DNA of 64,000 nt, from NCBI GenBank assembly GCA_009733775.1, contig WOGZ01000032.1:124001-188000 (forward strand), given 5' to 3'. Below the pieces are notes generated by a model. That model did not search any database. It was not told the origin of the DNA and saw only the letters and a list, made by a program, of their open reading frames with translations. The position numbers and the translations under genes were made by a program. This document shows, piece by piece, positions 23,918 through 37,300 of the stretch. The DNA comes from Alectoria sarmentosa. Taxonomy: Eukaryota > Ascomycota > Lecanoromycetes > Lecanorales > Parmeliaceae. Numbering within the stretch: position 1 is the first letter of the stretch; each line of letters begins with the position of its first letter.

Positions 23918-24223
23918 GTATATAATCATAATTATGATTATAATTAATTTTCGTAATTAATTTTAATCAATTTAATATATTAGCGGAAACTAGCTTAAAG
24001 CAATATAAATTCAAACTTTAACGTTAATTTGTGCGAGCATAAAAATGTTTTATAAGTTTTATATAATAACTATATAATAATTATACATTTTATGCGTAAT
24101 CAAATTATAATTAATTATGAAAATCAAATAATCATAATTATGATTATTTTAATTATGAAAATTCATAATTATAATCAATTATTAATCAATTATGATTATT
24201 TTTTTGACTACAGAGCTGCAAAG

Positions 24224-24860
24224 TACTTCAGAGTATTGGCAATCCCACATGCGTGTGTGTTTTGCCCAGGCGCTGCAGTCACAGGGCTGAAACCTGAAAG
24301 ATGGCTGCACCTTTTCAAGGACTTTATAACTTATGAAGGCTTGCAATCTCGTCCATTGATGATCCTTGCCCCTGTCAAGGCCTTCGACTAGCGAGACATG
24401 AGACTCGATTGTTGCTGATGTGTAATCTACATCTTAGCTAGTCCGTCTACAAATGTGAAAAGCAACACGATAGCCCGAGAAGCACAAGGTTTCCACCATA
24501 AATACGCCAGGGATGATCTCTCTGCCATCCACTCCAGTCCTTCCCTTGCCTCACTCCATGACTGCAATACACAACCCCAATTATCACTACCACAAAGATA
24601 TCCGGGGCCCGATCCAGAGCATCAACAAGATGATGTTCAGGCTGAGCAATCTAATCCAGTCAACGGTCTCGAAACCTGGCCAAGTGTATAGAAAGATACA
24701 TACGAACGTCTGAGGTCGACCAAGCCCGACTTGTTGACTGTAAGTCCACTATCTCATTGGAATGAGGTCCAAGGTCGCCAACCGGTCCGAGACAGCTGGG
24801 GCCCTGCCCACAAATTTCCAGGCTTTAGCAGGGACCTTTCATTTATCTCGCCGTTTGTAA
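24224..24860. other. Unassigned region between transposon and NLR remnant
   Basis: Base composition returns to normal. Short plus-strand frames (for example 24455-24691) have no family features. The stretch may be the 5' part or promoter of the adjoining NLR remnant. Confidence 0.35.
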
Positions 24861-27205
24861 ATCTAAGACCAAAGCTTGGAGCTGGCTTCAAAGGACGTAC
24901 AAACGGAGCAGGTTATTCTGATTGGCTCCAAAGAAAACGACGGTGCCCTCGATGGCAACGAAGAAATTAACCGGCTCATTGCCTGGAATTCTGCCATTGA
25001 ACATACCTACGTAGGCCGCGACCACATGAAAATGAAGGCCAAACACCGAGAGAGCTTGACGAGGCTCTATTTACGATAACAAAGTTCCAAGCTACAGCGG
25101 TATGCTACTTTACAAGGAACACACTGGCTACCATCAGATCCACGTTACAGCTGGAAGATTGGCAAAGCTCCTCAAAGATGTGAAGACGAAGGATATAACG
25201 TGCAACGAATTCACAGACGTTTTCATTTTTCAAGACCAGAGGGCAGCCATGCTACTATTGAAGGAGGCTCTGAAGCGAAATGAATTGAAGCAGCATGACG
25301 TTCTTGACCATCTTCGCGCGAGTCAAGAAGACAATCTCAGAATATTGATGTGGTGTTCTGACATCACCTGTGGTAGTGATCATAACCAGACACAGGCTAC
25401 TCATGGCCCCACTACGCAAATCCGGGGCAATGGCTGTTATTACGTGTAGATCAATGGCTTCAATGTTGTGTTTCGTCGGCAGCGTGACTATGCGGGACAG
25501 TGGGCACTGGAAAGTCATGTGCAAACTCTTCCGTCATTCAACATCTTACATCTCGAACTTCAGCCGATGCAGAGCACCGTGTGGCATACTTCTATCTCTC
25601 ACAGAAGCAGGTTGGAAGGAGCGAGTCCATTGACATTCTCCGGTGCTTGATTGCCCAGTTGGCGTGGTCTCCTGATGGGGCTTCAATCGCAGCAGCGGTG
25701 AAAGTAATATATGGAGAGAGAGTGAGAGATTGGTTTTCAGGAAGGGAAACCCTTTTTTAGAAGAATGTATTACGATGTTCCACGAGCTTTGCGATGCGTG
25801 GCCGCGGACGAAAATCGTCACTGACGCCTTGGACTAGTGTTTAGCTCCATCGGAAGTGTTGTATAGGCTAGGAGAAATCCGCAGGAAGGCCACATCAACG
25901 GTTCAGATACTTCTTTCGAGTCTTACGTTCGTTGATGTCACTTTCTACTTTCCAGATTGTGAGAAGTTACATATAGACGAAGGAAAGAATCCAGGAGATG
26001 TCGATGTCTATGTGCAAGAAGAGGTCAACAGTGGTGGGAGCCTGAAACGCCGCTTACTTGACGGTAAGAGGCCAAATCTTGAAACGCGACTGGCTCAGAG
26101 TCTGATCGCACGCGCTCAAGAAATGTTCATGTGGGTCAAGATTCAGCTTGATGTGTTCTTTCCCAGCAACCCTCAACGTCGGATGCGATTTTCGAATGAG
26201 GTAGACAGCAAAGTGAACGCTCTAGAAAGCGATTTCACGCTACCAGAACCGCATTCTTTGTACAAGAAAATTATGGATCGTAACACCAAATTTGGGACTC
26301 TTGCGCGGGAATGTGCCATCAAACGTGAATACAGACTTTGGTGGGTGGACTGCATTGCATTCCGCCGCGAAGAGAAATGACAGGGCGACAGCAAGCATTT
26401 GAATCAAGGCTGTGGCAGAGGTAGATGCCGTTACGACTCAAGGATGGGCACCCTTGCATATTCTTATCGACATTGGTGAAGAAAATGTATCTCAAGATCT
26501 TTTATAAGCTGGAGCAAAGCCAGCTGTGTTACACAGTCGTGGCGGAACCATTCTTCATGAAGCAATATACGCGAATAAAGAAGCAACAGTGCATAAGGTA
26601 CTTCCAGCAGGTGCAGATCCGCTTCTGTTCGATACGTTTGTCCGGACTACCATCGATTGGACCTTGGTCAATATTCGCATGCTCGAAATCGTAGGACAAT
26701 ATTGAAAGGATCTCAAATCTACTGATCCCATGGTATCTACCAGGATTCTAAATAATCCAATCTGCCAGACTATAGAGAAATTACTCTCCAAAGCAGCCCG
26801 CGTTGGTTCAATTTCCTTGGCCACTGCTTGCTCCTTTGCCACAACGATCAAGAAACTTCCACCGCCTTCGAAAAATGTAAGATAAATAGATCCCGGAGAA
26901 CCGAGCTGAGTTATCCCGCCACATGTGACATTTGCGATGACGATGAGTGCATCAAAGGCGTGCGATTTGTCTGTCGTACATGCGCAGACACGGACCTTTG
27001 CTCCAATTGTATGGGTCGATACCACTCAGATCTCGTAACCGAGCGAGCCAGGGTGTGCCAGGGCCACGAGATCACAAAGGTTCCAAGCGACGATCGCGAA
27101 GAGTTGCCTTATAGGAATCTCAATAGAATTAGTGAGCCGTCTGAGCAATGGTTAACATGCCGGGCAAAGAAGAACGCGGCGGAGCAATCGAAAGAGTGCT
27201 GACGA
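24861..27205 (+). pseudogene. NLR-like STAND gene remnant (NACHT, ankyrin, ZZ finger)
   Basis: Pieces in three frames follow the order of fungal NLR-like proteins, which act in non-self recognition and heterokaryon incompatibility. An N-terminal region reads FTITKFQATAVCYFTRNTLA, then in another frame LKDVKTKDITCNEF. The P-loop reads CGTVGTGKSCANSSVIQHL (about 25490-25545), followed by VAYFYLSQK and ILRCLIAQLAWSPDGAS. The Walker-B-like motif ALDEC is interrupted: TALD, TAG stop at 25835-25837, then CLAPSEVLYRLGE. A typical NACHT tail follows (AQEMFMWVKIQLD). Ankyrin-like pieces (GWAPLHILIDIGEENV, GGTILHEAIYANKEATV) and a ZZ-type zinc finger (CDICDDDECIKGVRFVCRTC, CSNCMGRYH; 26919-27030) end it. 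Frame shifts and stops make it a pseudogene unless unusual introns are present. Confidence 0.8.
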
Positions 27206-28310
27206 GGACTGCAACATTGACTCTCTGGGTTAAGGCAGGCCACATCGGAAATACTCAGGGCCGCACGCACGGCGCAATGCAGATTGGTAGGGGATATCAC
27301 CGGGAATTGGAGTCGAATGTGGACCTCAAGACCAGACTTTGTGCTTAACTTGTGTAATGAATCGAGACAACTAGAACGCAAGAACGACGGTGTAGTCCAG
27401 ACGGCGAAACAAAGATGGGTCTTGGGCCGGGTATCTGGCCTCCAAATGCTTGTGGAGGATCGCAATTCCAAAGGGGCAACGACATACTGCTTCCAAAGAG
27501 CAATCGAGACGGATTGCTGCTTTTGGTGACATGCGTCAGGAAACGATGAGGTTTTAACTTGAACACTCTGGAGGTAATATCACGCCACTAATTCTCATTA
27601 AGATGTCGGGGCCCGGTGGTGCCGGCAAGATGTACTCACTCTTGGAAATCCAATGACTTGTTCGTGCCACGAGTGGTAACTTCCCTATAGATGAATGAAC
27701 GAATTCACCTAAGCTGTCTTGTCGAAGACGAGTAGATGAGTGGACAGTCGGACTCAAAATTGGCCGGTGAGTAGTAATTAAGGTAGTCGTAAGAGCGGTT
27801 GGTCAAGACACAGATAAAATACCTAAATGACGACCTAGGTCGAAGCTAAGCTACTTCAAGGTCAGTGTGCCAAGATGTACCACCCGAGCTCCCGAGCCCT
27901 CCATTTCAGCCTTATCCGTGCCTTAGCGCTAAGGCTCGGCGGCCAAAGGCATCCCCCTTCAAATTCACTTCCTTCCAATTACTGTCTATAAAACACAATC
28001 CTTCTTATTCCCCTTCTTCACAGCCTGATTCTAGACCATCACCACTTCATCGCGACAAACCTCAAATGCATCTTACGTCCAATTTTGGGTATATGCCATT
28101 TTCATATTACAGCACCTCATACTTCTCTCCATTCTCCAGCATTGACGCCCTTCACCGCGCTATGTTGACGGGTGTAATCTGAAATGAGTACGGGCACGCC
28201 GCCGGGTACGAAGAGGGGCCTACGCGCGCATAACGGTGCTGGGCTCTCCATCCACCCCTCCCCCCCCCCGAACATTCCTCAAGCAGGCTTAAATCTCCGG
28301 TAAAATCATC
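27206..28310. promoter_or_regulatory. Intergenic region upstream of tra1
   Basis: About 1.1 kb with no supportable gene. The last 450 bp, pyrimidine-rich with a run of C near 28256-28269, should be the tra1 promoter and leader. Frames here have no family motif. Confidence 0.45.
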
Positions 28311-31300
28311 ATGGCGGAGAAAAACATAGATGCTTTCGCCGCGAGGCTAGGCGATGCGAATCTTGGTAGGAGAGACCTCCGCTCCGGATGGGGCAAGCCA
28401 GGCGTACCGTCGCAGAGCAGCAGCTGACACTACGCAGAGGTCCAAAAGAAGTACAATATCGCAACAGAACTGCGGGACAACATTGACATTCTTTGCAATG
28501 GCCCTACCTACCCGATATTTCTCAAGAAGCTCGTTCCGGTCTTCATCAAGCTCCTTGAAGGCCCGCCTGTCTTCATGAGCACGTACATGGAACATGTAAG
28601 CTATGCTTTGAAGCTTTCTTTGGAAATGATATGATGCTGACGGTCGGTCTCACAGAGACTTCGCAATTGCGTTTTGGAAATCTTTCACCGATTGCCAATG
28701 AGCCATGTTGAAGCGCTCAAGCCGTACGCCGCCGACATCGTGGATCTCCTCATGGGCTTGGTCAGGACGGAGAATGAGGACAACGCGATATTGTGCATGA
28801 AGACCATAATGGACTTGGAGCGGCATCAACCGGAGGCAACTGCGGCCAAGGTGCAACCATTCTTGGACCTCATATTGGAAATGTTTCAAGCTATGGAACA
28901 CGTCGTCAAGGATACCTTTGATACCCCAGTGCAAGGTTCTTCGACTGGTACGACTCCGCACAACCCTCAGACCTTTCAATCTCCGCGCCCAGGGTCGCCA
29001 GCCGCTTCAGTAGGTGCGGAATTAGGACTTGACACCCAACAAGCTCGCCCGCTGTTGAAAGGAATGCAGTCTTTCAAGGTCTTCGCGGAATGCCCCATCA
29101 TAGTTGTCTCGCTGTTCCAAGCCCACCGTAACTGTGTACCTGCCAACGTCAAGAAGTTCGTTCCTTGGATCAAGAAGGTCCTCACATTACAAGCCAGTCC
29201 ACAGGAACGAGCGCATACTGAGGCTAGCAAACGTGGAGAGATTTTCACGGGAGTTTGCAGGGACATCAAGAACAGGGCGGCTTTTGGAGAGCTTATTACA
29301 GCTCAAGTCAAGATGATGAGCTTTCTAGCTTACCTACTGCGGGTCTATGTTCAGCAACTATCGGACTTTCTGCCGGTCCTACCTGATATCGTTGTGCGAC
29401 TGCTGCGCGACTGTCCAAGTGAAAAGTCATCTACAAGGAAAGAGCTACTGGTAGCCATACGGCATACCATCAACTTCAACTTCCGCAAGATCTTCCTGAC
29501 CAAGATAGATGATCTGCTAGACGAACGGACGCTCATTGGCGATGGTCTCACGGTCTATGAATCAATGCGCCCTCTTGCCTACAGTCTACTTGCCGACCTC
29601 ATCCATCACATTCGAGAATCCCTAAGCCGGGACCAGATTAGGAAGACGGTCAACGTGTTCTCCAAGAATCTGCATGATAGTTTCCCCGGAACAAGCTTTC
29701 AAACAATGAGTGCAAAGCTTCTGCTGAACCTGGCCGATAGCATTGCGGGTCTCCCGGACAAGAAGGATGCCCGTCATTTCCTGATCATGATACTAAGCGC
29801 AATAGGAGACAAGTTTGCCGATATGAACCATCAATACCAGAACTCGGTGAAGCTTTCGAAGCATTGCGATCCGCAATCAATAGACGCCGTACCTGAAGAC
29901 CACCTAGCGGACGCAAAATCTCCCCCAGATTGGGATGAAGTAGATATCTTCTCCGCTACGCCTATCAAGATGTCAAATCCCAAAGATCGTGGAGCGATTC
30001 CTGTCGAGGACAACAAATTCCTGTTCAAGAATCTCTTGACCGGACTTAAAGGCATGTTCTACCAGCTCAAGATTTGCAACCCGGAAGCTCCGGTAATGGA
30101 TCCGGGCAACGCCCCTGCGAATTGGCAAGAGGTCTCACATGGCTACAACGCGGAGGAGGTTGGCGTCATCAAGAAGTTGTTCCGAGAAGGTGCTTACGTG
30201 TTCCGATATTATAGCTTAGAGAAGCCTTTTGCCGAAGCGTCTTCTCCCGTGGAGTTTTTGACTACCAACTACGGCGTCCAGAGTGGTAAGGAAGAGAAGG
30301 ATCTCCTCGAGACCTTCGCCACCGTCTTTCATAGCATCGATCCTGCAACCTTTCACGAAGTCTTTCATTCTGAGATACCCCTTCTTTACAATATGATGTT
30401 CGAGCATCCGGCTTTGCTCCATGTCCCACAATTTTTCCTCGCCAGTGAGGCCACCTCGCCAGCTTTCGCAGGCATGCTTCTTCAATTCTTGATGGATCGG
30501 ATAGGAGAGGTTGGCACTTCAGACATAAAGAAGTCGTCCATATTATTGAGGATGTTCAAGCTATCATTCATGGCAGTAACATTGTTCAACCAGCAGAATG
30601 AGCAGGTCCTGCTTCCGCATGTGACTAAGATCGTCACTCAGTCAATTCAACTTTCCACAGCAGCGGAGGAGCCAATGAACTACTTCTACCTCTTAAGGTC
30701 CTTGTTCAGGAGTATTGGTGGTGGACGATTCGAACTCCTCTACAAAGAGATCTTGCCACTGCTGGAGATGTTACTCGAGGTCTTGAACAATCTCCTGCTG
30801 GCTGCGAGGAAACCGCAAGAGCGAGACCTCTACGTAGAACTTTGCTTGACCGTTCCAGCTCGCTTGAGCAACCTCTTGCCGCATCTAAATTTTCTTATGC
30901 GACCTCTGGTGGTGGCTCTTCGAGCTGGCTCCGATCTGGTTGGTCAAGGATTACGGACGTTGGAGCTTTGCGTCGACAATCTCACCGCAGAGTACTTGGA
31001 CCCCATCATGGCGCCTTTCATTGACGAATTAATGATGGCATTGTGGGATCATTTGAAGCCAAACCCCTATAGCCACTTCCATGCCCACACGACAATGCGC
31101 ATACTGGGCAAACTTGGTGGTCGAAATCGCAAATTCCTCAATGGTCCTCCGGAACTTACATTTCAGCAATTTGCAGATGATCCATGTTCCTTCGACATTA
31201 GGCTAGTAGGATCGAGCAGGGATCGATCTTTTCCTGCAAATATTGGCGTTGATCTCGCCATGGCGAAGTTATCTGATGCCCCGAAATCACCACCTGCGAA

Positions 31301-34300
31301 GAAAGCAGATCCTTACTACAAGCAACAGGCTCTTAGATTAATTAGCGCGCAGCTTAAGATCCACATTGGTTTCGACAGTTTGCCAGATGACTTTGCGCAG
31401 CTCGTACGACTACAAGCTACTGATCTCCTGGAGGCCAAATACGACGCAACACCCGACATGCTGCAAATGGCGGATCGCGAGAAGTCTATTCCCAAGAGAG
31501 ACTCTCAACAAGAAACCTTGAAAAGGCTACTGAAAGCTCTGATGCTTGCAACAACCTTGCCAGATCTTCAAAATGCGGCCTCCTTATTACTTACTGATGT
31601 TTGTCGCCACTTTACAATTATTGAAATTGGAAGAGCACTAGCCCACATAAAGCAATCGAATAAGGATTTCGACGTAAAGTCTGGCGAAGGTCTCCTGTGT
31701 CTCGACAGTCGTGTGCTAGCCGAAGCCATTGCCGAACAATTATCGTCGGACAAGCCCACTCTGCGAGAAGCAGCCGAATCCTCTATACTGATAGTACACG
31801 AGGCAGCAGCAACCATTCTCGGAGGTTCGGAGCGGGTGGAGCGACTGCCATTCTTCTTGTACCTGGCAAAGACTTTCAGCCACAAGTGCTATGAGGAAGA
31901 CTGGTTCGTCAAAGCTGGAGGAGGACTTGGAATTCACATACTCGCAACGAAGATAGACTTTGGAGACGACTGGACAAAGGGCAGGCAGCTTGAATTTCTT
32001 CGGGCACTCATGTATGTCATGAAGGATATGCCTCAGGATTTACCGGCCAATACGCGCGTTCAAGCATCAAAGACTGTCGACATCTTGCTACGCAGGTGCA
32101 ACAAGGGAATTTCCAAAGAAGATCTCAACAACCACTCGAGCCCGCTCATCCACCTCTGCGCGTTCTTTGTGCCCGAGCTCATGCATATGAACAAGCACGT
32201 CCGTGAAGCTGCTCGTAAAGCTCTTTCTATCATCGCTCAAGTCGTAGGTGCAGAGGTTCACGAGCTTATAGCCCCCGTCAAGGATAGACTGCTGCAGCCA
32301 ATCTACATGAAGCCGCTCCGAGCTTTGCCTTTCGCTACTCAGATCGGCTACATTGATGCAATATCGTATTGTTTGGGACTGCAGCGGAATCTAGTTGAAT
32401 TCAATGAGATGCTGAACAGGCTTCTGACTGAGACAATGGCTTTGGCTGATGCTGAAGACGAGGCTCTCGCTACGAAACCAGCCGAATACAAGACCGCTGA
32501 AGCTCTCGTAGCCCTTCGGGTATCTTGCATCCGACTCCTAACACTTGCCATTGGCTTCTCGGAATTTGCAGGGCAGCAGCAGACCCAGAGCCGGAGTCGA
32601 ATCATCACGATTTTCTTCAAATCTTTGTACTCGAGCTCTCTCGAGGTCATTGACGCTGCCAATGCTGGTCTGAAGGGCGTTCTGTCCCAGACGAACAAAT
32701 TGCCGAAAGACCTTTTGCAAAATGGTTTACGACCTATTCTTATGAATCTGCAGGATCCGAAGAAACTTAGTGTGCAAGGGCTCGATGGACTTGCCAGATT
32801 GCTGGCTCTGTTGACCAACTACTTCAAGACCGAGATAGGCGAAAAGTTGCTCGCTCACATGACTGTCATTGCTGACGCACCAGTCCTACAGAAGTCATCT
32901 TTCTCTCTGATTGAACAGAACCCTCAAATGAAGGTCGTCATCGCCACTCTCAACATCTTCCATTTATTGCCGTCCACTGCAGCCCTTTTCATGAAGGACA
33001 TGATAGAGAGAGTGCTTGACTTGGAGAAATCACTTCGTAGGACCCACTTCAGTCCATTTAGGGAGCCTCTCCTCAAGTATGTCAATCGCTATCCGAAAGA
33101 AGCTTGGGACTTCTTTTCCGAGAGGTTATCGGAAATGAAGTACGGCCGTTTCTTTGCTCAACTTCTTGCTTCACAGCGAAGTGGCCCGCTACGCGAAGTC
33201 CTCATTGGAGATCTTGAGGGGCTTGCGAAGGCTTCGTTTGACCTCGATGATATTGAGAAGAAGGATGCTGCTTCAATCAACGCCATTCACGCAGTACATT
33301 CACTGTGTCAACACACCACTACTTGGCTTGCTGATAAGGAGTCACTGCGTCAGACCTTGATGCGAGTTGGCAAAGATCTCAATCAGGAGAGGAATATGGA
33401 CACAATCCGTCCAGACCTACGTTTAGCAGCTGAGCAGGCTGCTGAACAGCTAATGGAGATTTTCGTGCAATTCCTCGGACTGGCTCCCAAAGACTTCGAC
33501 TTTTTGTTCCAGCTCATCGACGCCGTGACAATGGAAGAGATCAAGGAGCAGCCATCGCTCTATGCGTTCATCTACAGCCATATCGTTTCCAGCACTTCTG
33601 TCGACTACTGGCGAAGCCTTGTCATGCGCAGTCTTGACCTTTACAGTATCCGTGGATCTTCTCAGAGAACAAAGACCTTCGCGTTCCGATATCTGGTCAA
33701 CCCGATCTTCGCCATGGACACCATGAGGAACCTGAAAGAGACCGCTAATTCGTTTCCAACACGTCGCCTCATTGATAAGAGCATCGTGGACGCCATCCAC
33801 AATAAGATCTGGAAGCCACCAGTGCTGAGCGACGCCAATGAGGAAAACCCACAGCCAGGTGCCGATCATTCACGGTTGGAGCTCCTACAGATGTCAGCGC
33901 TGCTCTTGAAATGGCACCACAATCTTGTTTCCGAAGCGCGCAAAGACATAATTAAGTTCGGCTGGAGTTATATCAAGCTTGAAGATATCATCAACAAGCA
34001 CGCAGCATACGTGCTCATTGGCTTCTTCATCGCCCAATTTGAGACCCCTCCAAAAATCACCCAGCAGATATACGTCGCTTGTCTAAAGGCACATCAGAAC
34101 GAGGGTCGTGCTCTTGTGGTCCAGGCTCTGGACTTGATTGCTCCAGTCCTCCCAAAGCGTCTCAACGCACAAAGCGATCCGCGGTATCCCATGTGGGCGA
34201 AGTGGCCCAAACGAATACTGTCAGAGGAGAGCTCTAATCTTCAACAATTGATCGGTATTTTCCAATTCATGGTTCGGCACCCAACCTTGTTCTATGAAGC

Positions 34301-37300
34301 CAGAGAACATTTTATCCCTACCATCATTCCTTCGCTGTCAAAGATCGCGCAACTGCCCAATCCATCGAATGAGCACAAGAAACTCGTCCTCAATTTGATC
34401 CATATGACACTAGAATGGGAGAAACGCCGTGTTCAAGCCGGAGACCGTCCAGGGTCTCAGTCATCAGAGTCTTCGCCCGCCAAAAAGCGCAAGCTTGACT
34501 TACCGAACGGTGGTTCTGCGTCGCCAGCGCCGAACTTGGGACCACCATCAAATGTCGAACGAAGCGAATATCAAATTCCAATGCCACTTCGGACAATGCT
34601 CATCAAGTACCTCACGCAATTCATTAGTAGTCTACCAGAGCGCTATCCCGTGCCCAGCGTCAAACTGAGGGATCTTCACTCTACCACTCCACAGATTCCC
34701 TTGCCTCCGAATGAGATGTGCAGAAAGGCTATTGGCCTCTTCTATGATCTTCTATTACCTGAGTATTGGTCTGATCTGGAGGTCGACCTTTTTCCGAGGA
34801 CGTCAGAACAAATTCTAGCTTCTGAAAAGACAGACAAGGGCGATGACAAAACGGCCACAAGCATCGTCAACACGCTTCAAGTCTTGCGCATTGTGCTGAA
34901 CATGAAGTCGGATGAGTGGGTTGTTGCACAGCTGCCCCAGATACAGAAGTTACTCGAAAAGCCCAGCAAGATGGATAACCCTGAGATTCAAGACTGCCTA
35001 CATACCAGTGACAAAGTTCTTGACGGCGACCGGCAGATTCGGCCGATGGTACAACGGATCATTGAGGCCTTGCCGGAAGAGACCAGAGAAGAAGATGACA
35101 TGGAAATTGACACGCCAGCTAAAGATTTCATGAGCTTCATATCCTCTGTCGCAACGGCGACGATGGGCGATGGCAACCTTGTTGCAAGCATCAATATATT
35201 CGAGACCATAGCAAGAGTCAGACCCAAGGAGATCGAGACCCACATTCCTCATATTATGCGAGCGCTGTCAACGAAGCTTGCCAAAGACCAAGTTGCCCAA
35301 CCTGTAGTTCCACCGGGCATGCAGCCAGGAATGCGTCCTGGCGAAGGCCAGCCAGGCGCACTTGATGAGCGTGAGATGGAGCTGTCTGGCCAATTAATCT
35401 TAAAGACAATCTGGATCATATCCTCGAGGATGGCAACCCTTGCGGATCAAAGACGACCGTTTCTCAGCGTGCTTGCCCAACTAGTAGAGCGATCGCAGAA
35501 CATCAAGTTGTGTGAAAGAATCCTGCAGATGGTGGAGACTTGGATATTCGACTCTAGCGATCCATGGCCAACCTTGAAAGAGAAGACAGCAGTGCTTCAT
35601 AAAATGCTGCTCTTCGAGACACGTCCAGATCCGACTCTATTGCATAAATTTTTGGACTTAGTTATTCGAATCTACGAGGACCCAGAGATCACTAGGACTG
35701 AGTTAACAGTAAGGCTCGAGCATGCATTTTTGATTGGCACGAGGGCGCAAGATGTTGACATGCGGAATCGGTTTATGAACATCTTTGACCGAAGTCTGAC
35801 GAAGACTGCAAGTGCACGACTCATCTACGTGCTCACCTCGCAGAACTGGGACACTTTGTCTGAGAGCTTCTGGCTTAGTCAAGCACTCCAGCTGATTTTT
35901 GGCGCCATCGACATGAATACTCTCGTTCAATTACACTCAGAAGACTTCAGGATGATGCCGCCGGCTCACCTTTTTCCTGTCTCTGGCAACGAGTCTCGAA
36001 AGGATGATCTCATGCTCGACGATAAATTCGAGGACTTCATGGCGCGTCATAGACGTTTCTATTCGGATCTAGGAGATGTGAAAGCTCGTGACATCCTGGA
36101 GCCCCTCTGCCAGCTGCAGCACACTGATTCGAATGTGGCCTACGAGTTGTGGATTGCAATATTCCCACTATGTTGGTCCTTGTTGTCTCGAGACGACCGA
36201 GGCGAGCTCGAAAAAGGCATGGTACTGCTCCTCACGAAGGACTACCATCAACGCCAAGTCGACCGGCGGCCAAATGTGGTGCAGGCTCTTCTTGAGGGTA
36301 GTGTTCGAGCCAAGCCAAAGTGTAAAGTACCACCTCATGTTATGAAATTCCTGAGCAAAACATACGATGCCTGGTACACCGCTGCAATGTCGCTCGAAGA
36401 GCAAGTCCTGGACCCACCCATCGATACCCCTACCGTGCGCGAGAGTAACTTAGATGCGTTAATTGAAGTTTATGCTGGTCTTCAAGAGGACGACTTCTTC
36501 TATGGAACATGGCGACGTCGATCCAAGTTTGTTGAGACCATAGCAGCCCTCTCGTACGAACAGAACGGAATGTGGGATAAGGCTCAGCAGTCGTACGAGG
36601 CTGCCCAGATCAAAGCACGCACGGGAGCGCACTCATATTCTCAGGGCGAATATATGCTGTGGGAAGACCATTGGATACTATGCGCACAAAAGCTTCAGCA
36701 GTGGGAGATACTGTATGACTTCGCTAAGCACGAGAATTTCAACGATCTCTTGCTGGAAGCTTCATGGAGACATCTCGACACTTGGACCGGCCAAGAGAAC
36801 ATGGAACAGCTCAGCTCGATCATCAAAGCTGTGTCTGATGCGCCAACACCACGAAGGACCTTCTTCCAAGCGTTCATGTCCTTGCTCAAATTCCACGAGA
36901 AACAGGAGCCGCCACAAGAGTTCAGCCGTATCTGTGACGAATCGATACAGCTTTCCATTCGAAAGTGGCATGGCCTTCCGAAGCGTATCACCAATGCACA
37001 TATTCCGATCTTGCAGAACTTTCAACAATTGGTTGAACTCCACGACGCTAATGTCATCTGCATCAGCCTTTCGCAGACCACTCAAGCAAATCTCGATGGT
37101 AAATCTCAGGAGCTGAAGCTTTTGCTCGGCACATGGCGTGATCGGCTGCCAAACGTTTGGGACGACATCAATGCTTGGCAAGACCTGGTGACCTGGCGAC
37201 AGCATATCTTCGCTCTCATCAATCGAACATATCTGGGCCTTCTTGGACCTCAGCAGAACAATGCCACAGGTAATTCCTACGCATACCGAGGATATCACGA

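Larger units (their letters stand above)
16479..24215. mobile_element. Small inverted-repeat element (MITE-like), split by a gypsy insertion
   Basis: The outer ends are inverted repeats: CTCTGTAGTCAAAA on the left and its complement TTTTGACTACAGAG on the right. They are flanked by the 8-bp near-identical direct repeats CTGTAAAG (16471-16478) and CTGCAAAG (24216-24223), one C/T difference. Removing the gypsy element leaves about 365 bp rich in AATTATGATTATAATT-type sequence with no coding capacity. An 8-bp target duplication fits the hAT superfamily, but the terminal sequence alone does not prove this. Confidence 0.6.
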
